Assembly (NCBI GenBank): GCA_015709575.1
Contig: CP054190.1
Coordinates: 434,001 to 498,000 of the forward strand
Direction: 5' to 3'
Length of the DNA stretch: 64,000 bases
From: Planctomycetia bacterium
Lineage (GTDB): Bacteria; Planctomycetota; Phycisphaerae; UBA1845; Fen-1342
Shown: positions 50,295 through 60,821 of the stretch, one piece after another
How the letters are laid out: every line of letters starts with the position of its first letter
Position numbering within the stretch: position 1 is the stretch's first letter
Made by a program: the position numbers and the translations under genes
Notes under the pieces: generated by a model
The model's input: only the letters and a program-made list of their open reading frames with translations
What the model was told of the DNA's origin: nothing
Databases searched by the model: none

Positions 50295-51461
50295 TTACGC
50301 ATTCGCCCCCGCCACCTTCTCCACCACCGCCGGCAGCGTCTCCAGCAGCGCGTCCACGTCCGCTTCGGTGTTCTCCCGCCCCAGCGAAAACCGCAACTGC
50401 CCGTGGGCATACTCGGCCGGCACCGCCATCGCCTGCACCACGTGCGAAGCCTCCAGCGACCCGCTGCTGCACGCCGCTCCGCTCGACGCACAAATCCCCC
50501 GTTCGCTCAGCAGCAGCAGCACCGCCTCCGCCTCCACCCCCGCGATGCACGCGCAGGTCGTGTTCGGCAGCCGCATCGCCGACTCCCCCAGGATCATGAT
50601 CCGCTCAAAGCGCTCCAGCAGCCCGCGCTCCAGCCGGTCGCGCAGCTTCAACATCGCGGCGCAGCAGGCCGCGCTCGAATCGCGCAGAATCTCGCAGGCT
50701 GCGCCAAGGGCCGCGATTCCGGGCGCATTGAGCGTCCCGCCGCGGCGATCGCGCTCCTGGTGCCCGCCCACTTGCTGCGCCCGGAAGGGCGTCCCGCGGC
50801 GGACATACAGCGCGCCGACCCCCTTTGGCCCGTGAATCTTGTGGGCCGACAGCGACAGCAGCGACACGCCCAACTCCTGCACGTCCACCGGCATCTTGCC
50901 CAGCGCGTTGACCGCGTCCGTGTGCACCGGCACGCCGCGCGCCGCCGCTGCCTTGCAGATGTCGTCCAGCGGCGCGATGACGCCGGTTTCATTGTTGGCC
51001 AGCATGATCGAGATCAGCGCCGTGTCGTCCGTGATCGCGGCCGCGACCGCCTCCGGCTCGACCCGCCCGGCCTTGTCCACACCGACCCGCGTCACGCGCA
51101 CGCCTTCGCGCTCCAGCGCCGCGGCCGTGTCGAGAATCGCGGCATGCTCGACCGCCGACACGACCAGGTGCCGCTTCTGCGGCACCGCGCTCAGCACGCC
51201 GCGCAGGGCGGCGTTGTCGGCCTCGGTGCCGCCGCTGGTGAAGACGATCTCGGAATCTCGCGCGCCGATCAGCGTCGCGACGGCGCTGCGGGCCTGCTCG
51301 ATGTCCGCGGTGACCTGCGCGCCGAAGTGGTGCGTGCTGGAGGGGTTGCCATAGCGCTCGCGCAGCAGCGGCAGCATCGCCTCGATGACCCGCTCATCGA
51401 CGCGCGTGGTGGCGTTGTTGTCGAGATAAATCACGCGGCCCACGTCGGCTCCTGCCGTCAT
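50295..51461 (-). CDS. nifS: Cysteine desulfurase (NifS/IscS family)
   Basis: 388 residues from ATG 51461. The PLP-binding Lys208 is in SLSAHKIHGPKG, the substrate-sulfur Cys331 in GAACSSGSLEASHVVQ, and the N-terminal LDNNATTR and aspartate/His of the PLP pocket (HTDAVNALGK, VEHAAI) are conserved. It moves sulfur from cysteine to acceptor proteins for Fe-S clusters and thio-modification in the cytoplasm. No IscU/NifU neighbour is in the window, so the partner is encoded elsewhere. The gene lies downstream of the prepilin gene on the same strand, 17 bases apart; it is convergent with the PIN gene. Confidence 0.93.
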   Translation of the reverse strand: MTAGADVGRVIYLDNNATTRVDERVIEAMLPLLRERYGNPSSTHHFGAQVTADIEQARSAVATLIGARDSEIVFTSGGTEADNAALRGVLSAVPQKRHLVVSAVEHAAILDTAAALEREGVRVTRVGVDKAGRVEPEAVAAAITDDTALISIMLANNETGVIAPLDDICKAAAARGVPVHTDAVNALGKMPVDVQELGVSLLSLSAHKIHGPKGVGALYVRRGTPFRAQQVGGHQERDRRGGTLNAPGIAALGAACEILRDSSAACCAAMLKLRDRLERGLLERFERIMILGESAMRLPNTTCACIAGVEAEAVLLLLSERGICASSGAACSSGSLEASHVVQAMAVPAEYAHGQLRFSLGRENTEADVDALLETLPAVVEKVAGANA

Positions 51462-51478
51462 CCCACCGCACGCGGCGT

Positions 51479-52240
51479 CTACTCGTTCGGCGTCTCCGGG
51501 TTCAGATCCCAGTCGGCCGCCAGCGCTTCGCGCAGCGTCGTGCTGCGCTCGGCGTGCCCGTCGTTGAAGGCGAAGTTCGCACCGCCGTAATGCCGCTCAT
51601 CGACGTACGCCTCGCCCGCCAGCCCGGCCACGTGCTCGCGCGGGATGTCGCTCCGCAGCAGGTCGGCCGGGTGCACCACCCGCGGATTGGCATCCATCAG
51701 CAGTGGCATCTTCGCCCGCACCCGATCCAGCGAGCCGCGCCCCCACGACAGCTCATATGGCCGGTAGTGCCCGCTGCTGTCGGCCCGTGGCTCCGCATCG
51801 GCACAGACAAACAGCCCGAAGCGGTTCTCCTCATTTCGTTGCACGGGGTAATCGCGCTCGAATGAATAGTCGGTGTCGTCGTAGGTGATGCGATACAGCG
51901 CTTCGGCCCAGCCGTGCCGCGGCGGCGGCGGACCGCCCGGCGGGATCGGCGCCCCGGCCGCGCGCGGATAGCGGCCTTCATACATCAGCGGCGGCAACTG
52001 GAACTCAAACTGGTTTGAATACGCCACGGTCAGCTTCATGATCTCGTTCAGCCGCGCCAGGCAGACCGTCGCCTTGGCCTGCTGCCGTGCCCGCGACAGC
52101 GACGGCATCAGCATCGAGATCAACAGCGAGATGATCCCGATCACGACCATCAGCTCGATGAGTGTGAAGCCCGCGTGAACAGGCCGCCCCGTGCCGCCGA
52201 CGCGACGGGAGCCGACGGGATTTCCGGCAGCGCTTGGCAT
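51479..52240 (-). CDS. Prepilin-type protein with H-X9-DG C-terminal motif
   Basis: 253 residues from ATG 52240. The N-terminus has the type IV prepilin cleavage site G-FTLIELMVVIGIISLLISM (after the basic VHAG). The C-terminus holds RHYGGANFAFNDGHAE, where His, nine residues, then Asp-Gly match the H-X9-DG processing-associated motif found across Planctomycetes and Verrucomicrobia in large paralogue sets. The signal is cut by the prepilin peptidase, and the protein is likely a pseudopilin or cell-surface fibre subunit. It is divergent from a second prepilin gene, starting 209 bases away. Confidence 0.85.
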   Translation of the reverse strand: MPSAAGNPVGSRRVGGTGRPVHAGFTLIELMVVIGIISLLISMLMPSLSRARQQAKATVCLARLNEIMKLTVAYSNQFEFQLPPLMYEGRYPRAAGAPIPPGGPPPPRHGWAEALYRITYDDTDYSFERDYPVQRNEENRFGLFVCADAEPRADSSGHYRPYELSWGRGSLDRVRAKMPLLMDANPRVVHPADLLRSDIPREHVAGLAGEAYVDERHYGGANFAFNDGHAERSTTLREALAADWDLNPETPNE

Positions 52241-52448
52241 TTCCCGATTGTAGCCGCGACGAGGTGTTGAGCCGCGGCGGATTCGGCAGCGCTCCCGGGT
52301 CTTAGCGCAGCGCGCCCGGGGTTTGCAGCCTCTTCGCACGGAGAAAATCACGCCGTAGCGCGGCCGGGCGAGCATTCCCGCTTTGGGTGACAAGCCGTTC
52401 GGCGGCGGATTGCGGCGGTCCGTCCCGATGGCTCAGTGGGAGCGAGTC

Positions 52449-53498
52449 ATGGCGGCGCGGCGCGGCTTTACGTTGATCGAGTTACTGGTGGTGGTGGCGA
52501 TTATCGCCCTGCTGGTGTCCATCCTGCTGCCGAGCCTCACCGCGGCCCGCGAGCAGGCGCGCTCCACCAAGTGCGCTGCGAACCTGCACCATGTCGGCCA
52601 GGCGATGGCGGCTTTTCTCGCCGAGAGCAAGTGGTTCCCGCCTTCGTATGTCTACCCCGAGGGCGATGTCACGTCGTTCGAGCTGACGCCCGACGCGCTG
52701 CGCAACAATCAAAACCCCAACCGCGAGTTCGGCTACCTGCACTGGTCGTTTTATCTCTACAGCGGCGGCAAGGTGCCGGACACCGCGTTTCAGTGCCCGT
52801 CCTTCGAGAAGGGCGGCGCGCCACGCACGAACCCCGGCAAGGATTCGAGCGACTGGGAGGGCGGGCAGGTCGATGACCGCGGCGATTCCTCGCCGCCCGG
52901 CCTGCTGGCCGACAAGCAGGCCCGCCGCGTCGCATACACCGGCAACGCCGCCATCTTCCCGCGCAACAAGTTCAGCTTCGACATCCAGGGCGGCGGAAAC
53001 CAGCGGCTCAACCGCCTGGTCACCGAATCGGAGATCAAGTCGCCCGCCGGCACCATCATGGCGACCGAGTTCAACCGCAACTGGCGCGCCATCGGCGAGG
53101 AGCGCGGCGGGCTGATCCTCAGCAAGTCGCACCGCCCCGTGAACCCGTTCTATCACCTGCAGGTCGGCTACGGCAGCGAGTACAACGCGCAGGCCAACGT
53201 CTCGGGTTTCCGCTATCGCCAGTTGAACGACCGCACCTACGGCCTCATCAGGAATCTCGATGCCGCGAACCTCGCCGGCGTACTGGAGGGCGGCGCCGGG
53301 TCGCAGCTCAATGCCGTCGGCCGGCACCACCCCGGCGCGGACGCATATGGCGGCACGACCAACTTCCTGTTCGTCGACGGCAGCGTCCGCCGCACGTTCA
53401 TCATCAAGACGCTGCAACAGCGCGAGTGGGGCGACAAGTACTACGCGCTGACCGGCCCGAGCGAGATCCTGGACCGCTACAGCGAGGTCGAGCGCTGA
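52449..53498 (+). CDS. Prepilin-type protein with degenerate H-X9-DG motif
   Basis: 349 residues from ATG 52449, chosen because gggag lies seven bases ahead; in-frame ATG 52428 and 52383 are upstream. The N-terminus is a prepilin signal ([20 protein letters not shown]). The C-terminal motif reads [16 protein letters not shown], where the H of H-X9-DG is Tyr, so the motif is degenerate. HPGADAY and [16 protein letters not shown] precede it. Likely a paralogue of the divergent gene at 52240. Secretion and assembly are expected to be via the prepilin peptidase; subunit role unknown. Confidence 0.83.
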   Translation: MAARRGFTLIELLVVVAIIALLVSILLPSLTAAREQARSTKCAANLHHVGQAMAAFLAESKWFPPSYVYPEGDVTSFELTPDALRNNQNPNREFGYLHWSFYLYSGGKVPDTAFQCPSFEKGGAPRTNPGKDSSDWEGGQVDDRGDSSPPGLLADKQARRVAYTGNAAIFPRNKFSFDIQGGGNQRLNRLVTESEIKSPAGTIMATEFNRNWRAIGEERGGLILSKSHRPVNPFYHLQVGYGSEYNAQANVSGFRYRQLNDRTYGLIRNLDAANLAGVLEGGAGSQLNAVGRHHPGADAYGGTTNFLFVDGSVRRTFIIKTLQQREWGDKYYALTGPSEILDRYSEVER

Positions 53499-53557
53499 AC
53501 GAGTGATCGTCCACGCCGGCCCGCAGGTTCGCGGCGAACAGGATTCCTTCGCGTCTG

Positions 53558-53670
53558 CTGCCACTGGTCTTGAGCAGTGCCGATCTTCGACATGCCTACG
53601 CGGAGTACCGCGAAGGCATGCCACCCACCACCCGCAGCCGCTCCCCTGTGCCACTGCTCTTGAGCAGTGA
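53558..53670. repeat. Copy of the GCATGCCACCC/cgcggagtaccgcg repeat family
   Basis: Contains tcttgagcagtgccgatctt, catgcctacgcggagtaccgcg and gaaggcatgccaccca, matching the array at 33867-34443 (nested stem catgcct / aggcatg around cgcgg / ccgcg). A second partial piece follows (ccactgctcttgagcagtg, 53651-53669). It lies in the 501-base gap between the prepilin and DUF885 genes. Confidence 0.75.
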
Positions 53671-53757
53671 TCTTTGGGGCAAAGGAGCCGTCAGCCAAAT
53701 GAGGTCGAACTGAAGGACCGGAGAGCCGATCCGCTGGTTACGGCGAAAGCTCCCGGC

Positions 53758-53830
53758 GTCGGGGACAGCTACGGCGCAAGACGTCGGGGACAGCTACGGC
53801 GCAAGACGTCGGGGACAGCTACTGCTCAAG
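53758..53830. repeat. 25-bp tandem repeat (about three copies)
   Basis: The unit gtcggggacagctacggcgcaagac occurs at 53758 and 53783, and a third, partly changed copy starts at 53808. This is a short recent duplication. No coding or structural role is visible. Confidence 0.7.
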
Positions 53831-53852
53831 GGCTTGCGATTACCCGCATTCT

Positions 53853-53920
53853 GGGCCCCGAAGGGGCCGCGGGTTGTAGCCACGGGTGGAGTCGCCGCGC
53901 AGCGGCGACGGAACCCGTGG
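53853..53920. repeat. Dispersed nested-hairpin repeat, copy 3
   Basis: gggccccgaaggggcc and gggttgtag precede the double stem ccacgggt / acccgtgg (53880-53920) with inner arms gtcgccgc / gcggcgac. It is almost identical to copy 1 (34522-34589) and lies 80 bases before the DUF885 start. Confidence 0.8.
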
Positions 53921-53999
53921 ACGCGATCGGCAGCGCGGCCGCCGCCGGCCACCCCCCAACCGTCGCCAGCCGCGGGCCGCTCCGCTACGCTGGCGCATC

Positions 54000-55883
54000 A
54001 TGAACCTCCTAATCCCCCTGCGGTTTCTTCGTTCGATCACCCTCCTGACGGTGTCGCTCATGACGCTCTCCGCACAGGCCGACGTCGCCGCGTCGCTGCA
54101 CGCGCTCTTTGATGAGCACCTCGCCTGGCAGAAGCGCGAGTTTCCCGAGTTGGCGATGGAGAAGGGCGACTACTCCAACGCCGATCGCATCGCCGACCAG
54201 AGCCTGGCCGCGATCGAGCGCCGTCTGGTCGAGACGGCCGCCTATCTCGAGCGGCTGCGCAAGCTCGACCGCGCCGCCCTCACCGCCGCCGACCAGTTGA
54301 ACTATGACCTCTTCGAGCTGGAATTGTCGCAGGAGGTCGACGGTGGCCGCTTCCGCCGCTTCCTCGCCCCCGTCGGCGGGCGCTTCGGCCCGCAGCAGCG
54401 CATCCCGCAGATGGCCGATCGCGTCCGCTTCAACACCAGGACCGACTATGAGAACTACCTCTCCCGCCTCGAGCAGACTCCGCGCTCCGTCGATGACGTG
54501 CTCGAGCTGCTGGCCACGGGAGTCCGCGAGCGGCGAACGGCGCCGCGGATCGCGCTGGCCGGACTCGGGGCGCAGTTCGACCGCCTGACCGCCGACGGCG
54601 GCCTGGCCGCGCTGGCGCAGCCCTTTGATCGCTTTCCGGCGTCCATCGCGGAGAATGATCGTAAATTGCTGCGAAAGCGCTTCGACGAGCAGTCGCTGCC
54701 GGCGGTGCGCGCGGCGCTGGCGAAGCTCGGCAAGTACGTCGTGAACGAGTACATCCCGAGCTGCCGCGAGTCGATCGCCGCCTACGACTGGCCCGACGGC
54801 GAGGCCATGTACGCCCACGCGCTGCGCGAGATGACCACCACCGACATGACGGCGTCCGACATATTCGAGCTGGGAAAGCGCGAGGTGGCGCGAATCCGCG
54901 CCGAAATGATGCAGGTCATCCGCCGCAGCGATTTCCTCGAGAAGCATCCAAACGCGAAAGAACTCGACGATCCAGCGCTGTTCAGCGCCTTTCTCGATTA
55001 TCTGCGCCGCGATCCGCGCTTTTACCACACCGATGAGGAGGAGCTGCTCCGCGGCTACCGCGACATCTGCAAGCGCGTCGATGCCGAGCTGCCGCAGCTT
55101 TTCGGCCTGCTGCCGCGCCAGCCCTACGGCGTGAAGAAGATCCCCGAGTTCATGGCCCCGACGCAGACCACCGCCTATTACCAGCCCGGCGACCTGCGCA
55201 ACGCGCAGGCGGGCGTCTTCTTCGCCAACACCTATCGGCTCGATCAGCGGCCGCGCTACGAGATGATCCCGCTGGCCCTGCACGAGGCCGTGCCCGGGCA
55301 TCACCTGCAGATCGCGATAGCGCGCGAACTGGACGGGCTGCCGGAGTTCCGCCGCGACGCCTGGCACACCGCCTTCGGCGAGGGCTGGGCGCTCTACTCC
55401 GAGCGGCTGGGCATCGAGATGGGGTTCTACGCCGACCCCTATGACGACTTCGGCCGCCTGCTGTACGAGATGTGGCGCGCCTGCCGGCTGGTCGTCGATC
55501 CCGGGATGCACGCGCACGGCTGGACGCGCGCGCAGGCGGTGGCCTTCATGCTCGATAACACCGCCCTCAGCGAGCTGAACATCAACGCCGAGGTCGATCG
55601 CTACATCGCCTGGCCGGCCCAGGCCACTGCCTACAAGATCGGCGAGATCCGCATCCGCGCGCTGCGCGAGCGGGCGGAGCGCGAGTTGGGGGAGGCCTTC
55701 GATATTCGCTCCTTTCACGATGTGCTGCTGTCGGGCGGCACCATCCCGCTCTCGATTCTGGAGAAGCGGGTGGAGGATTGGATCCGCCGCACCTCGGCCC
55801 GCAGCGCTGCGGCTCCGGCCGCCAGGCCGGCTGATTCCCGGGCGGATTGCAAGCCTGCCAGCGGCGTCGTATGCTGCCCCTGA
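54000..55883 (+). CDS. DUF885 (gluzincin-like) metallopeptidase, secreted
   Basis: 627 residues from ATG 54000, which opens onto a signal peptide (NLLIPLRFLRSITLLTVSLM); a longer in-frame reading crosses the hairpin repeat and is rejected. The zinc motif HEAVPGHHLQIAIA (His428-Glu429 and His434) is the DUF885 signature, with a downstream FGEGWALYSERLG as the third-ligand region (Glu). These are predicted zinc peptidases of the M2-like group, mostly dipeptidyl or carboxypeptidase-like. It should act in the periplasm or at the surface. The C-terminus ends in a Cys-containing tail (CKPASGVVCCP) of unclear role. Family known by motif; substrate unknown. Confidence 0.88.
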   Translation: MNLLIPLRFLRSITLLTVSLMTLSAQADVAASLHALFDEHLAWQKREFPELAMEKGDYSNADRIADQSLAAIERRLVETAAYLERLRKLDRAALTAADQLNYDLFELELSQEVDGGRFRRFLAPVGGRFGPQQRIPQMADRVRFNTRTDYENYLSRLEQTPRSVDDVLELLATGVRERRTAPRIALAGLGAQFDRLTADGGLAALAQPFDRFPASIAENDRKLLRKRFDEQSLPAVRAALAKLGKYVVNEYIPSCRESIAAYDWPDGEAMYAHALREMTTTDMTASDIFELGKREVARIRAEMMQVIRRSDFLEKHPNAKELDDPALFSAFLDYLRRDPRFYHTDEEELLRGYRDICKRVDAELPQLFGLLPRQPYGVKKIPEFMAPTQTTAYYQPGDLRNAQAGVFFANTYRLDQRPRYEMIPLALHEAVPGHHLQIAIARELDGLPEFRRDAWHTAFGEGWALYSERLGIEMGFYADPYDDFGRLLYEMWRACRLVVDPGMHAHGWTRAQAVAFMLDNTALSELNINAEVDRYIAWPAQATAYKIGEIRIRALRERAERELGEAFDIRSFHDVLLSGGTIPLSILEKRVEDWIRRTSARSAAAPAARPADSRADCKPASGVVCCP

Positions 55884-56008
55884 TCGGGCGATGCGCCGGG
55901 CGCGCGCCCGCGGGATGGCACACAAAACCCGCTTCCGACACGGACGCCGGGAGCGAAACGGCCGCTGACGGGACGTCGGCGGTTCCATGAGCGGCGAAGG
56001 AGATGGCG

Positions 56009-56761
56009 ATGCGAGCGCGTGGGTCGATGGTGGCGATGCTGGGAGTGGCGGCGCTTCTGCTCGGTTCGGGTTGCACCGACCCGCAGGCGCTTCAGATTGC
56101 GGCGCTGCAGCGCGACAAGATGGCGCTGGAGAAGGAAAATGCGCTGCTCAAGAGCCAGATTGACGACCTGATCATCCGCCTCAAGCGCAACGAGCGCGAC
56201 CTGGCGCAGCTCCGCTCCGAGCTGGAAAACGCCCGCAATCAGCTGGCAACGCTCGAGCGCCTGCCGCCCGGCTGGGAGCAGAGCGGCGGCGTGGCGTGGA
56301 TCGACGTCTCCGAGGGCATCCTGTTCGATTCCGGCAAGGCCGTCATCAAGCAGGAGGGCCTCGCCAAGCTCAGCGAGATCGCCGGAACGATCCGCAACGA
56401 CGCCGAGCTGTCCTCGCGCGGCATCTACGTCATCGGCCACACCGACACCGACCCGATCCGCGTCACCAAGGACAAGTGGATCGACAACCTCGACCTGAGC
56501 ATCAACCGCGGCGCCGCGGTCACCCGCGAGCTGTACCGCCTCGGCCTTGATCCCAAGAGCGTGGTCGCCGGCGGCCAGGGCGAGTTCAACCCCAAGGCCG
56601 CGAACGACAGCCGCGCCAACAAGGCGATCAACCGCCGCGTGCAGATCATGGCCGTGGTTCGTCCGCCGACCGAGGGTTCGGCCCGTCGCGCCGAGACCGG
56701 CGGCACGCGGATCACGCCGGACGGCGCCGCGACGACCACCGGCGACGAAACGAGCGAATAA
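56009..56761 (+). CDS. OmpA-family peptidoglycan-associated lipoprotein
   Basis: 250 residues from ATG 56009: gaaggag sits six bases ahead of it, whereas the in-frame ATG at 56003 has no spacing at all. The lipobox (AALLLGSGC) makes Cys22 the anchor. A coiled-coil linker ([40 protein letters not shown]) is followed by an OmpA_C domain ([56 protein letters not shown]). The conserved Asp and Arg of the diaminopimelate-binding pocket lie in the [12 protein letters not shown] and NKAINRRVQ segments. It links the outer membrane to peptidoglycan, like Pal, though other Tol-Pal genes are not here. Free-standing transcription likely. Confidence 0.9.
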   Translation: MRARGSMVAMLGVAALLLGSGCTDPQALQIAALQRDKMALEKENALLKSQIDDLIIRLKRNERDLAQLRSELENARNQLATLERLPPGWEQSGGVAWIDVSEGILFDSGKAVIKQEGLAKLSEIAGTIRNDAELSSRGIYVIGHTDTDPIRVTKDKWIDNLDLSINRGAAVTRELYRLGLDPKSVVAGGQGEFNPKAANDSRANKAINRRVQIMAVVRPPTEGSARRAETGGTRITPDGAATTTGDETSE

Positions 56762-57068
56762 CGCGACCATTCGCGTCGATCCGCGCCACGGCGCGCTCGG
56801 CGGGGTGATTCCGAACATCGGCGGGCCTGCCGCGCGTCCCTTGCGGGATCGGGGCGGGCCTGCCGCCTTTGATATCGGCTCCGCGCCGAAGCGCCCGATT
56901 CGTCGGTGCGGACCGCGTTGGGCGCAACGCCGCCGATCCGCTATTCTGCCGCCGCGCGGGCCGCCAGACCCGGTCACGAACGATCGCGACTCGTGGCGTC
57001 TGACCGGAGCGTCGCGCAACGGACGATCCCAGGACGAATTCGGCCCAGCCACCCATCCCGGCCACCCT
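56762..57068. other. Intergenic region upstream of carB
   Basis: About 307 bases. It contains two near copies of gcgggcctgccgc (56820-56832 and about 56853-56865), self-complementary short blocks that may contribute to termination of the upstream lipoprotein gene. I see no riboswitch, RNA or clear promoter for carB. Confidence 0.35.
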
Positions 57069-60000
57069 ATGCCCAGAGACCCGTCCATCCAGCGCGTTCT
57101 GATCATCGGCTCCGGCCCGATCGTGATCGGGCAGGCGTGCGAGTTCGATTATTCCGGCACGCAGGCCTGTCGAGCACTCCGCGAGGAGGGCATCGCGGTC
57201 GTCCTGCTGAACAGCAACCCCGCCACGATCATGACCGATCCGCAGATGGCGGATCGCACCTACGTCGAACCGATCACGCCCGAGATGGTTGGCGAGGTGC
57301 TGGCCCGCGAGCAGGCCCGCGGCACGCCGGTGGACAGCGTGCTGCCGACGCTTGGCGGCCAGACCGGACTCAATACCGCCGTGGATGCGTTCAAGGCGGG
57401 CATCCTGCAGCGCTACGGCGCGCGGCTGATCGGCGCGGATTGCGAGACGATCCAGCGCGCTGAGGATCGCGAGGCCTTCAAGCGAACCGTGATGAGCGTC
57501 GGCGTAGACGTGCCGCGCTCGGCGACCGCGCACTCGCTGGACGAAGCGCGACGGATCGTGGCAGAGATCGGCCTGCCGGTCTGCCTGCGCCCGGCCTACA
57601 CGCTCGGCGGCACCGGCGGCGGAATGGCGCGCACGCCCGAGCAGTTCGAGACCATCATCCGCGACGGCCTGGCGGCGTCGCCGGTGGGGCAGGTACTGAT
57701 CGAGGAGGACCTGACCGGCTGGAAGGAATTCGAGCTGGAGATGATGCGCGACCGCAAGGACAACGTGGTCGTGGTCTGCTCGATCGAAAATCTCGACGCC
57801 ATGGGCGTGCATACCGGCGACTCGATCACGGTCGCGCCGGCGCTGACGCTGACCGACAAGGAATACCAGCGCATGCGCGACGCGGCCATCGCGATCATGC
57901 GCGCCGTCGGCGTCGAAACCGGCGGCTCGAACATCCAGTTCGCCGTCAACCCCGCCAACGGGCGGATGATCGTGATCGAGATGAACCCGCGCGTCTCGCG
58001 CAGCAGCGCCCTGGCCAGCAAGGCCACCGGCTTCGCCATCGCCAAGATCGCCACCAAGCTCGCGATCGGCTATTCGCTCGACGAGCTGCGCAACGACATC
58101 ACCCGCGAGACGCCCGCCTCCTTCGAGCCGTCGATCGACTACGTGGTCGTCAAGATTCCGCGCTTCGCCTTCGAGAAGTTCCCCGAGGCCGATGAGACCC
58201 TCACGACCAGCATGAAATCGGTCGGCGAGGCCATGGCCATCGGGCGCACCTTCAAGGAGGCCTTTCAGAAGTGCATCCGCTCGATGGAGATCAAGCGCCC
58301 CGGCTACGGCCTGCACGCCAACGACAAGTGGTTCGAGTCGCTGCGGCCGTCCAGCGCCGCCCGCCGGGCGGATAGCGAGACCTGGCTGGACGCCTTCGGC
58401 CGCCCGGCCGCGGCGGTGCTGCACAGCGTCGCCGGCAGCACGCTGGGCGAACCCGACGCCGACTGGCAGGAGCAGGCCAGCGCCGACTGGCCGATCCCCG
58501 AATCCGTGCTGACCGAGAAGATCGGCACGCCCTGCCAGGGGCGGATTTACTACATCCGCTACGCGATGAAGCTCGGCTGGGACGTGCCGCGGATCGCCAA
58601 GCTCTCCGGCATCGACCCCTGGTTTCTGCACGAGATGAAGGAGCTGTGCGACTTCGAGACGCGGCTGGTGCAATCCGCGCCGCCGCCGGGCGCGGCGCTG
58701 CGCCTCACGCCCGAGCTGATCGAGCTGTATCAAACGGCCCGCGGACTCGGCTACAGCGATGTGCAGGTGCAGACCGCCTGGCGGCTTGACGGGGAGCGCT
58801 ATGGCCGCGTCAAGGCGCAGCTCGACCGCCCGAAGTTCAAGCTGGTGGACACCTGTGCTGCGGAGTTCGAGGCGAAGACGCCCTATTACTACTCGACGCA
58901 CGAAGCCGCGTACGCCGTGATCGCCGAGGACGCCGCCGCTGTGACGGCCGTCCGCGCCGCGGCGGCGGAGGGCCGCAGCGCGGATGTGGGGCCGCTGCTT
59001 GAGCGGCTGGGAGTGGACGCGCCCTATCGCTACCACGCGCTGGATGATCGGCACCTGCGGGTCGAGGCCCACGACGATGAGCTGCGCGTCAGCGACCGGC
59101 CGAAGGTGATCGTGCTGGGCGGCGGGCCGAACCGCATCGGGCAGGGGATCGAGTTCGATTATTGCTGCGTCCACGCGGCCATGGCCGCCCGCGAGCTGGG
59201 TTTCGAGACGGTGATGATCAACTCCAACCCCGAGACCGTCAGCACCGACTACGACACCTCCGACCTGCTCTTCTTCGAGCCGCTCACGCACGAAGACGTG
59301 ATGAACATCGCCACCCGCCTCAACGGCCGGCACTTTGGACCGCAGGGCGGCGAGGGCGGCGCCGGCCGCGTGCGCGGCGCGATCGTCCAGTTCGGCGGCC
59401 AGACGCCGCTGAACCTCGCCGCCGGGCTGAGCCGCGCGGGCATGCCCATCCTCGGCACGTCGCCGCAGAACATCCACGTCGCGGAGGATCGCGCTCACTT
59501 TCAGCGCATGCTCCGCGAGCTGGGGCTGCGCCAGCCGGACAACGACACCGCCACCAGCCGCGGCGCGGCGGTCGAGGCGGCCGAGCGGATCGGCTACCCG
59601 GTGCTGGTGCGGCCGTCATACGTGCTGGGCGGGCGCGGCATGCAGATCTGCAACAACCGCGCCGACCTGGAGCGCTACATCGACGACGCGCTGCAGGCCA
59701 CCGATCGGCAGCTTTCGATCGACGACGCGCACCCGATCCTGATCGACAAGTTCCTGCTCGACGCGATCGAGATCGACGTCGACGCCATCAGCGACTACGG
59801 CTATCCCGGCCGCGATCCCGCCGACGGCCGCTGCGACATCTGCGGCGTGATGGAGCACATCGAGGAGGCCGGCATCCACAGCGGCGATTCCTGCTGCGTG
59901 CTGCCGCCCTATTCCCTCTCGCCGTGGCTGATCGACGAGATCAAGCACCAGGCCAAGCTCTTGGCCCGTCGGCTGGGCGTCTGCGGCCTGATGAACGTGC

Positions 60001-60755
60001 AGTTCGCCGTGCAGGGCCGCAGCGTCTTCGTGCTGGAGGTCAACCCCCGCGCCAGCCGCACCATCCCCTTTGTCAGCAAGGCCACCGGCGTGCCGTGGGC
60101 CAAGGTTGCGACGCGCGTCATGCTGGGCCAGACGCTCGATGAGGCGCTGCGGGCCGTCGGCCACGCCGACGTGAAGACGCCGCGGCACATCTCGGTGAAA
60201 GCGCCGGTGTTTCCGTTCAAGCGCTTCCGCGGCGTGGACGTGGTGCTCGGCCCGGAGATGCGCAGCACCGGCGAGGTGATGGGCGTGGACGACAGCTACT
60301 CGACCGCCTTCGCCAAGGCGCTGCTGGCAGCCGGGATTCGCCTGCCGACGCGCGGGCGGGTGCTGGTCAGCGTCAACGATCCGGACAAGCCGCGCATCCT
60401 GCCGGTGGCCCGCGAGCTGCACGAGATGGGCTTCGAGATCTTCAGCACGCTCAAGACGCACGAGGTGCTGCGCGAGGGCGGCGTGCCCAGCACGATCGTG
60501 TCAAAGCACGCTGGCCAGCAGCACCCCTTCCTGCTCGACCTGATCAACGGCGGCACGCTCGATCTGCTGATTAACACGCCGATTCACACCGGCAGCGCCA
60601 GCGACGAGGGCCGCTGGCGATCGGCGTCGATCCAGCGCGGCATCCCGTTGATCACGACCGTGGCGGGCGCGAAGGCGGCCGTCGGCGCGATCCGCGCCCT
60701 GCGCGAGCGGCCGCTGACCGCGACCGCGTTGCAGGACTACCTGGGTGGGCACTAA
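57069..60755 (+). CDS. carB: Carbamoyl-phosphate synthase large subunit
   Basis: 1228 residues from ATG 57069; a longer in-frame reading upstream overlaps the OmpA gene and is rejected. Both ATP-grasp halves are visible: [20 protein letters not shown] and [20 protein letters not shown] in the first, [20 protein letters not shown] and [20 protein letters not shown] in the second. The C-terminal allosteric MGS-like domain is [20 protein letters not shown]. It uses glutamine-derived ammonia, bicarbonate and two ATP to form carbamoyl phosphate for arginine and pyrimidine synthesis in the cytoplasm. The gap between the two halves (about 410-678) is 100 residues or so longer than in E. coli CarB. 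No carA neighbour is in the window. Confidence 0.95.
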   Translation: MPRDPSIQRVLIIGSGPIVIGQACEFDYSGTQACRALREEGIAVVLLNSNPATIMTDPQMADRTYVEPITPEMVGEVLAREQARGTPVDSVLPTLGGQTGLNTAVDAFKAGILQRYGARLIGADCETIQRAEDREAFKRTVMSVGVDVPRSATAHSLDEARRIVAEIGLPVCLRPAYTLGGTGGGMARTPEQFETIIRDGLAASPVGQVLIEEDLTGWKEFELEMMRDRKDNVVVVCSIENLDAMGVHTGDSITVAPALTLTDKEYQRMRDAAIAIMRAVGVETGGSNIQFAVNPANGRMIVIEMNPRVSRSSALASKATGFAIAKIATKLAIGYSLDELRNDITRETPASFEPSIDYVVVKIPRFAFEKFPEADETLTTSMKSVGEAMAIGRTFKEAFQKCIRSMEIKRPGYGLHANDKWFESLRPSSAARRADSETWLDAFGRPAAAVLHSVAGSTLGEPDADWQEQASADWPIPESVLTEKIGTPCQGRIYYIRYAMKLGWDVPRIAKLSGIDPWFLHEMKELCDFETRLVQSAPPPGAALRLTPELIELYQTARGLGYSDVQVQTAWRLDGERYGRVKAQLDRPKFKLVDTCAAEFEAKTPYYYSTHEAAYAVIAEDAAAVTAVRAAAAEGRSADVGPLLERLGVDAPYRYHALDDRHLRVEAHDDELRVSDRPKVIVLGGGPNRIGQGIEFDYCCVHAAMAARELGFETVMINSNPETVSTDYDTSDLLFFEPLTHEDVMNIATRLNGRHFGPQGGEGGAGRVRGAIVQFGGQTPLNLAAGLSRAGMPILGTSPQNIHVAEDRAHFQRMLRELGLRQPDNDTATSRGAAVEAAERIGYPVLVRPSYVLGGRGMQICNNRADLERYIDDALQATDRQLSIDDAHPILIDKFLLDAIEIDVDAISDYGYPGRDPADGRCDICGVMEHIEEAGIHSGDSCCVLPPYSLSPWLIDEIKHQAKLLARRLGVCGLMNVQFAVQGRSVFVLEVNPRASRTIPFVSKATGVPWAKVATRVMLGQTLDEALRAVGHADVKTPRHISVKAPVFPFKRFRGVDVVLGPEMRSTGEVMGVDDSYSTAFAKALLAAGIRLPTRGRVLVSVNDPDKPRILPVARELHEMGFEIFSTLKTHEVLREGGVPSTIVSKHAGQQHPFLLDLINGGTLDLLINTPIHTGSASDEGRWRSASIQRGIPLITTVAGAKAAVGAIRALRERPLTATALQDYLGGH

Positions 60756-60821
60756 CGAACCGGCCGCGTGGCATCTCTTGAGCAATGTCTTTAGCGTGCA
60801 GGGTGGGCCGTGCCCACCATT

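Noticed and set aside
56712..59498. 928-residue minus-strand open frame opposite carB
   Set aside because: CarB on the plus strand has all family motifs; the antisense frame is Asp/Arg/His-rich low-complexity sequence typical of GC artefacts.
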